From contig JAUWTX010000020.1 of NCBI GenBank assembly GCA_030614505.1, forward strand, positions 1 through 15,738: 15,738 nt of DNA, in the 5' to 3' direction. The translations under genes were made by a program, and so were the position numbers. Positions 13,427-15,738 of the stretch are shown one piece after another. The DNA comes from Desulfuromonadales bacterium (GTDB lineage Bacteria; Desulfobacterota; Desulfuromonadia; Desulfuromonadales; BM103). Numbering within the stretch: position 1 is the stretch's first letter; each line of letters begins with the position of its first letter. Below the pieces are notes generated by a model. The model was not told where the DNA came from, ran no database searches, and saw nothing but the letters and a program-made list of their open reading frames with translations.

Positions 13427-14272
13427 CTACAATGGGCTGACAACTTCAACCCACCAGTCGGTTTCCGCAGAAAGCGATTGAGCAACCTGTACAGCATGGG
13501 AATAGTCATCGAACAGACCAAACACTGTAGGCCCGCTACCGGACATGAGCGCTCCGTTAGCCCCGCCAGCAACCAGACGTTCCTTGATAGTTGTGATCAC
13601 AGGATGGCGTTGACAGGTGACAACTTCAAGATCGTTGTGCAGCAGACGCACTAAACCACTCGTTCCCTCGGGAAACCTAGGGATTCTAGCTATTGGTCTG
13701 GAGTGTGTCAACCCCAAATTTCGGAAAACCCCAACTGTCGAAACTTCGATACCCGGATTGACCAAAACCAGCGTAACAAATGGCACTCCGGGCCAGGCTT
13801 CGAACTGGTCGCCGATTCCGGTTGCCCAGGCAGTCTTCTTGTAGAGAAAGAAAGGGACATCCGCACCCAAGCGACTCCCAAGCCCCATTAATTCAGTACG
13901 TGACAACCCAGTTCCGAGCAGCTCGTCAAGTGATTCTAAAACAGCAGCAGCATCGGAAGATCCACCACCAAGGCCTGCAGCGGCAGGAATATTTTTTTTC
14001 ACCACGATGGAGACACCCTGCCTCATACTGACATATGCCAGGAACAACCGTGCCGCCCGCTCAACGATATTTTGTTCACCATCGGCCAACACAAGTCCCG
14101 GGCAAGAGGCGGTGACATCACCACCGGCAACTAACTCAAGATCAAGCCGGTCGAATAGAGTGACTCGCTGCATGAGCATTGCAAGATCATGATAGCCATC
14201 TGTCCGTTTTCCCAAGACATGCAGACAAAGGTTAACCTTGGCTGGCGCGAACACCGTTTTTATTGTTGACAT
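13427..14272 (-). CDS. ispE: 4-diphosphocytidyl-2-C-methyl-D-erythritol kinase
   Basis: IspE phosphorylates CDP-methylerythritol in the non-mevalonate isoprenoid pathway. This GHMP-family kinase has 281 residues. It starts with FAPAKVNLCLHVLGKRTDGYHDL, which holds the catalytic Lys and substrate residues. The GHMP ATP loop is PAAAGLGGGSSDAAAVLE, and a late motif is LMSGSGPTVFGLF. The ATG at 14272 is best supported by the family N-terminus; the binding site ahead of it is weak (AGGTAAG, rather far). It is the first gene of the run into tRNA-Gln, prs, rplY and pth. Confidence 0.95.
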   Translation of the reverse strand: MSTIKTVFAPAKVNLCLHVLGKRTDGYHDLAMLMQRVTLFDRLDLELVAGGDVTASCPGLVLADGEQNIVERAARLFLAYVSMRQGVSIVVKKNIPAAAGLGGGSSDAAAVLESLDELLGTGLSRTELMGLGSRLGADVPFFLYKKTAWATGIGDQFEAWPGVPFVTLVLVNPGIEVSTVGVFRNLGLTHSRPIARIPRFPEGTSGLVRLLHNDLEVVTCQRHPVITTIKERLVAGGANGALMSGSGPTVFGLFDDYSHAVQVAQSLSAETDWWVEVVSPL

Positions 14273-14311
14273 AGCGATGATAACTTACCTGAACCAATAG
14301 AGTAGAAATGC

Positions 14312-14342
14312 ATCATAACGACTAATGCACCGGTACCGTCAA
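14312..14342 (-). promoter_or_regulatory. Candidate promoter for ispE
   Basis: On the minus strand TTGACG (14342-14337) and TATGAT (14317-14312) are separated by 19 bases, longer than ideal. It is the best match in the short gap between the TRAP-gene terminator and ispE, where a promoter is needed. Confidence 0.35.
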
Positions 14343-14353
14343 GCAGAAACATC

Positions 14354-14392
14354 AAAAAAGAGGGCCACTTAAAATTGCAGTGGCCCTCTTTT
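14354..14392 (-). terminator. Strong bidirectional terminator
   Basis: A perfect 14-bp stem, AAAAGAGGGCCACT (14356-14369) with AGTGGCCCTCTTTT (14379-14392), has a 9-base loop. Runs of A and T flank both sides. It ends the TRAP permease transcript on the minus strand, 55 bases after its stop, and insulates ispE. Confidence 0.9.
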
Positions 14393-14446
14393 CTTCTCAG
14401 ATTGTAATTCTGCCATCCCGATTGTGAGTTGACTGTAATATTTAGA

Positions 14447-15738
14447 TTAAGTGGCCTGATTTTTACCGAACCATGACTGGAGCCAAATACCGCTGAGCAA
14501 ATAGGAATAGAGCCATGTACCAAACAGAATAAAGACAAAGGCCTTGACGATGTCCATCGTCGTACCGTCGAGTGAGAAACCGGGAACGAAGCCAAAGAGC
14601 AGAGGGCCAAGGTAGAGGAACTTGGCAAACTTGAAGGCCGAAAAGGCAGTCTTCCACATATTGGCACCGGCAATGGTGGCACCGGCAAAGGCGGCGATAC
14701 AGACCGGCGGAGTAATGTTGGAATCCTGAGACAGCCAGTAGACGATCATGTGGGAGGCAAGCTCGTTCACGCCCAGATGGGTCAGGGCCGGAACGGCAAC
14801 CACGGCTGTAATCAGATAGGCTGCGGTCACCGGTACTCCCATACCCAGAACAAGTGAAGCCAGAGCAATCAGCACGATGGTCATAACCAGAGAGCCACCT
14901 GCGAGTTCAATGACGATATCGGCAAAGGTTAATACCAACCCGCTGTAGGTCAGGACACCGATAATGATACCGATAACCCCCACCGTCGCACCGATCTTGA
15001 GGCTGCTCTCGGCACCGTTACGTGCCGCTTCCAAGAATTCCTTCGGCCCAATTCGAGTCTCCTTTCGCACCCACGCAACAGCAATACAGGAGACAAGGCC
15101 AAGAATAGCAGCGTATCCGGGAGAGTAGCCGTAGAGCATGAAAATGGTGATAACAACAAGGGGCAGAGTGTAGTACCACTCTTTCTTGAAAATTTCCATG
15201 GGACTGTGTTCCGATTTTTCGCCGACGATATTCAGTTTCTTGGCTTCGTAGTGAACCATGACGAAAACGCTGAAGAAATACATCAGAGCCGGAAAGAGGG
15301 CTACGAGCATGATTCGCGAGTAGGGCTCTCCGGTCAACTCGGCCATGATGAAGCCACCAGCACCCATAATCGGCGGCATGAACATACCGCCAATTGAAGC
15401 GGCGGGCTCAATACCACCCGCCATGTGCGGTTTGAAGCCGGCCTTTTTCATCATCGGAATGGTGAAGGCCCCGGTCGAGACGACGTTGGCGATGGCACTG
15501 CCTGAAATGGAACCGAACAGGCCGGAGGCGATGACGGCAACCTTGCCCGGACCGCCAATTTTATGCCCCACGGCAGCCAGAGGAAAGTCGATAAAGAACT
15601 TTTGCGCGCCGCATTTTTCCAGGAACGCACCGAACAGAACAAAGAGCAGAATGTAAGTGGCCAGAACATTGGCCATGATGCCGAACACACCATCGCTTTT
15701 ATAAAAGATGCTGGTGCACAGTTCGGGGAATGAGTCAC
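14447..15738 (-). CDS. TRAP transporter fused permease, C-terminal part (truncated by window edge)
   Basis: The frame is open to the right edge, so the N-terminus is missing; about 430 residues are seen. The protein is highly hydrophobic with around ten membrane segments, and it carries the DctM-type large-subunit pattern. The segments IEPAASIGGMFMPPIMGAGGFIMAEL, SGLFGSISGSAIANV and LASLVLGMGVPVTAAYL are characteristic of the fused DctQM (4TM/12TM) permeases. These take up organic acids in exchange for a Na+ gradient, with a periplasmic solute-binding protein. The remaining length and motifs favour the fused type over a plain DctM, but the small-subunit part is outside the window. The substrate is unknown. 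The binding-protein gene is probably upstream, beyond the right edge. The transcript ends at the 14-bp hairpin. Confidence 0.88.
   Translation of the reverse strand, partial: DSFPELCTSIFYKSDGVFGIMANVLATYILLFVLFGAFLEKCGAQKFFIDFPLAAVGHKIGGPGKVAVIASGLFGSISGSAIANVVSTGAFTIPMMKKAGFKPHMAGGIEPAASIGGMFMPPIMGAGGFIMAELTGEPYSRIMLVALFPALMYFFSVFVMVHYEAKKLNIVGEKSEHSPMEIFKKEWYYTLPLVVITIFMLYGYSPGYAAILGLVSCIAVAWVRKETRIGPKEFLEAARNGAESSLKIGATVGVIGIIIGVLTYSGLVLTFADIVIELAGGSLVMTIVLIALASLVLGMGVPVTAAYLITAVVAVPALTHLGVNELASHMIVYWLSQDSNITPPVCIAAFAGATIAGANMWKTAFSAFKFAKFLYLGPLLFGFVPGFSLDGTTMDIVKAFVFILFGTWLYSYLLSGIWLQSWFGKNQAT

Noticed and set aside
1..15738. Mobile element, prophage or defence island
   Set aside because: No transposase, integrase, terminal inverted repeats or target duplications were seen; tRNA-Gln is not followed by an attachment-site repeat that I could find, and base composition looks even.

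Overview
The window looks like chromosomal housekeeping DNA from a Desulfuromonadales-type bacterium (Geobacter, Pelobacter or Desulfuromonas relatives). I infer this from gene order and protein character, not from a database match. The order ispE, tRNA-Gln, prs, rplY, pth, then ychF, rpsF, rpsR, a DUF2232-type membrane protein, rplI, dnaB is typical of that group. The DnaB ATPase domain carries a Cys-rich insertion, and an NtrC-type sigma-54 activator is nearby. Nothing suggests a phage, plasmid, transposon, CRISPR array or defence island.

Layout. Positions 1-944 (+) hold the C-terminal part of an NtrC-family sigma-54 activator, the only large gene on the plus strand. A short convergent gap follows, with a shared terminator (1062-1088) and a small minus-strand gene (1119-1238) for a 39-residue membrane peptide with its own near-consensus promoter. 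Everything after that is on the minus strand and reads right to left. From the right edge these are: a truncated fused TRAP-transporter permease (14447-15738) ending at a strong terminator; ispE; tRNA-Gln(TTG); prs; rplY; pth; a membrane pyrophosphatase gene (hppA) ending at a 12-bp hairpin; ychF; the rpsF-rpsR-DUF2232-rplI-dnaB cluster; a small zinc-ribbon protein; a probable short RNA or attenuated leader; and a RhlE-type DEAD-box helicase.

How the genes fit together. Most serve translation or its supply: ribosomal proteins bS6, bS18, bL9 and bL25, peptidyl-tRNA hydrolase, the ribosome-associated ATPase YchF, tRNA-Gln and an RNA helicase. Others serve replication (DnaB), PRPP supply (Prs), isoprenoid synthesis (IspE) and recovery of pyrophosphate energy at the membrane (HppA). 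Three of the four ribosomal proteins carry acidic Glu/Ala-rich C-terminal tails, two of them built from tandem repeats.

The least explained parts are the 39-residue membrane peptide (1119-1238), the promoter-hairpin-terminator unit ahead of the helicase (2855-2992), the small two-CxxC protein (3031-3435), and the Cx2Cx6Cx3H insertion in DnaB. I did not find a clearly new multi-gene system. The window is mostly conserved core genome with a few small, testable oddities.
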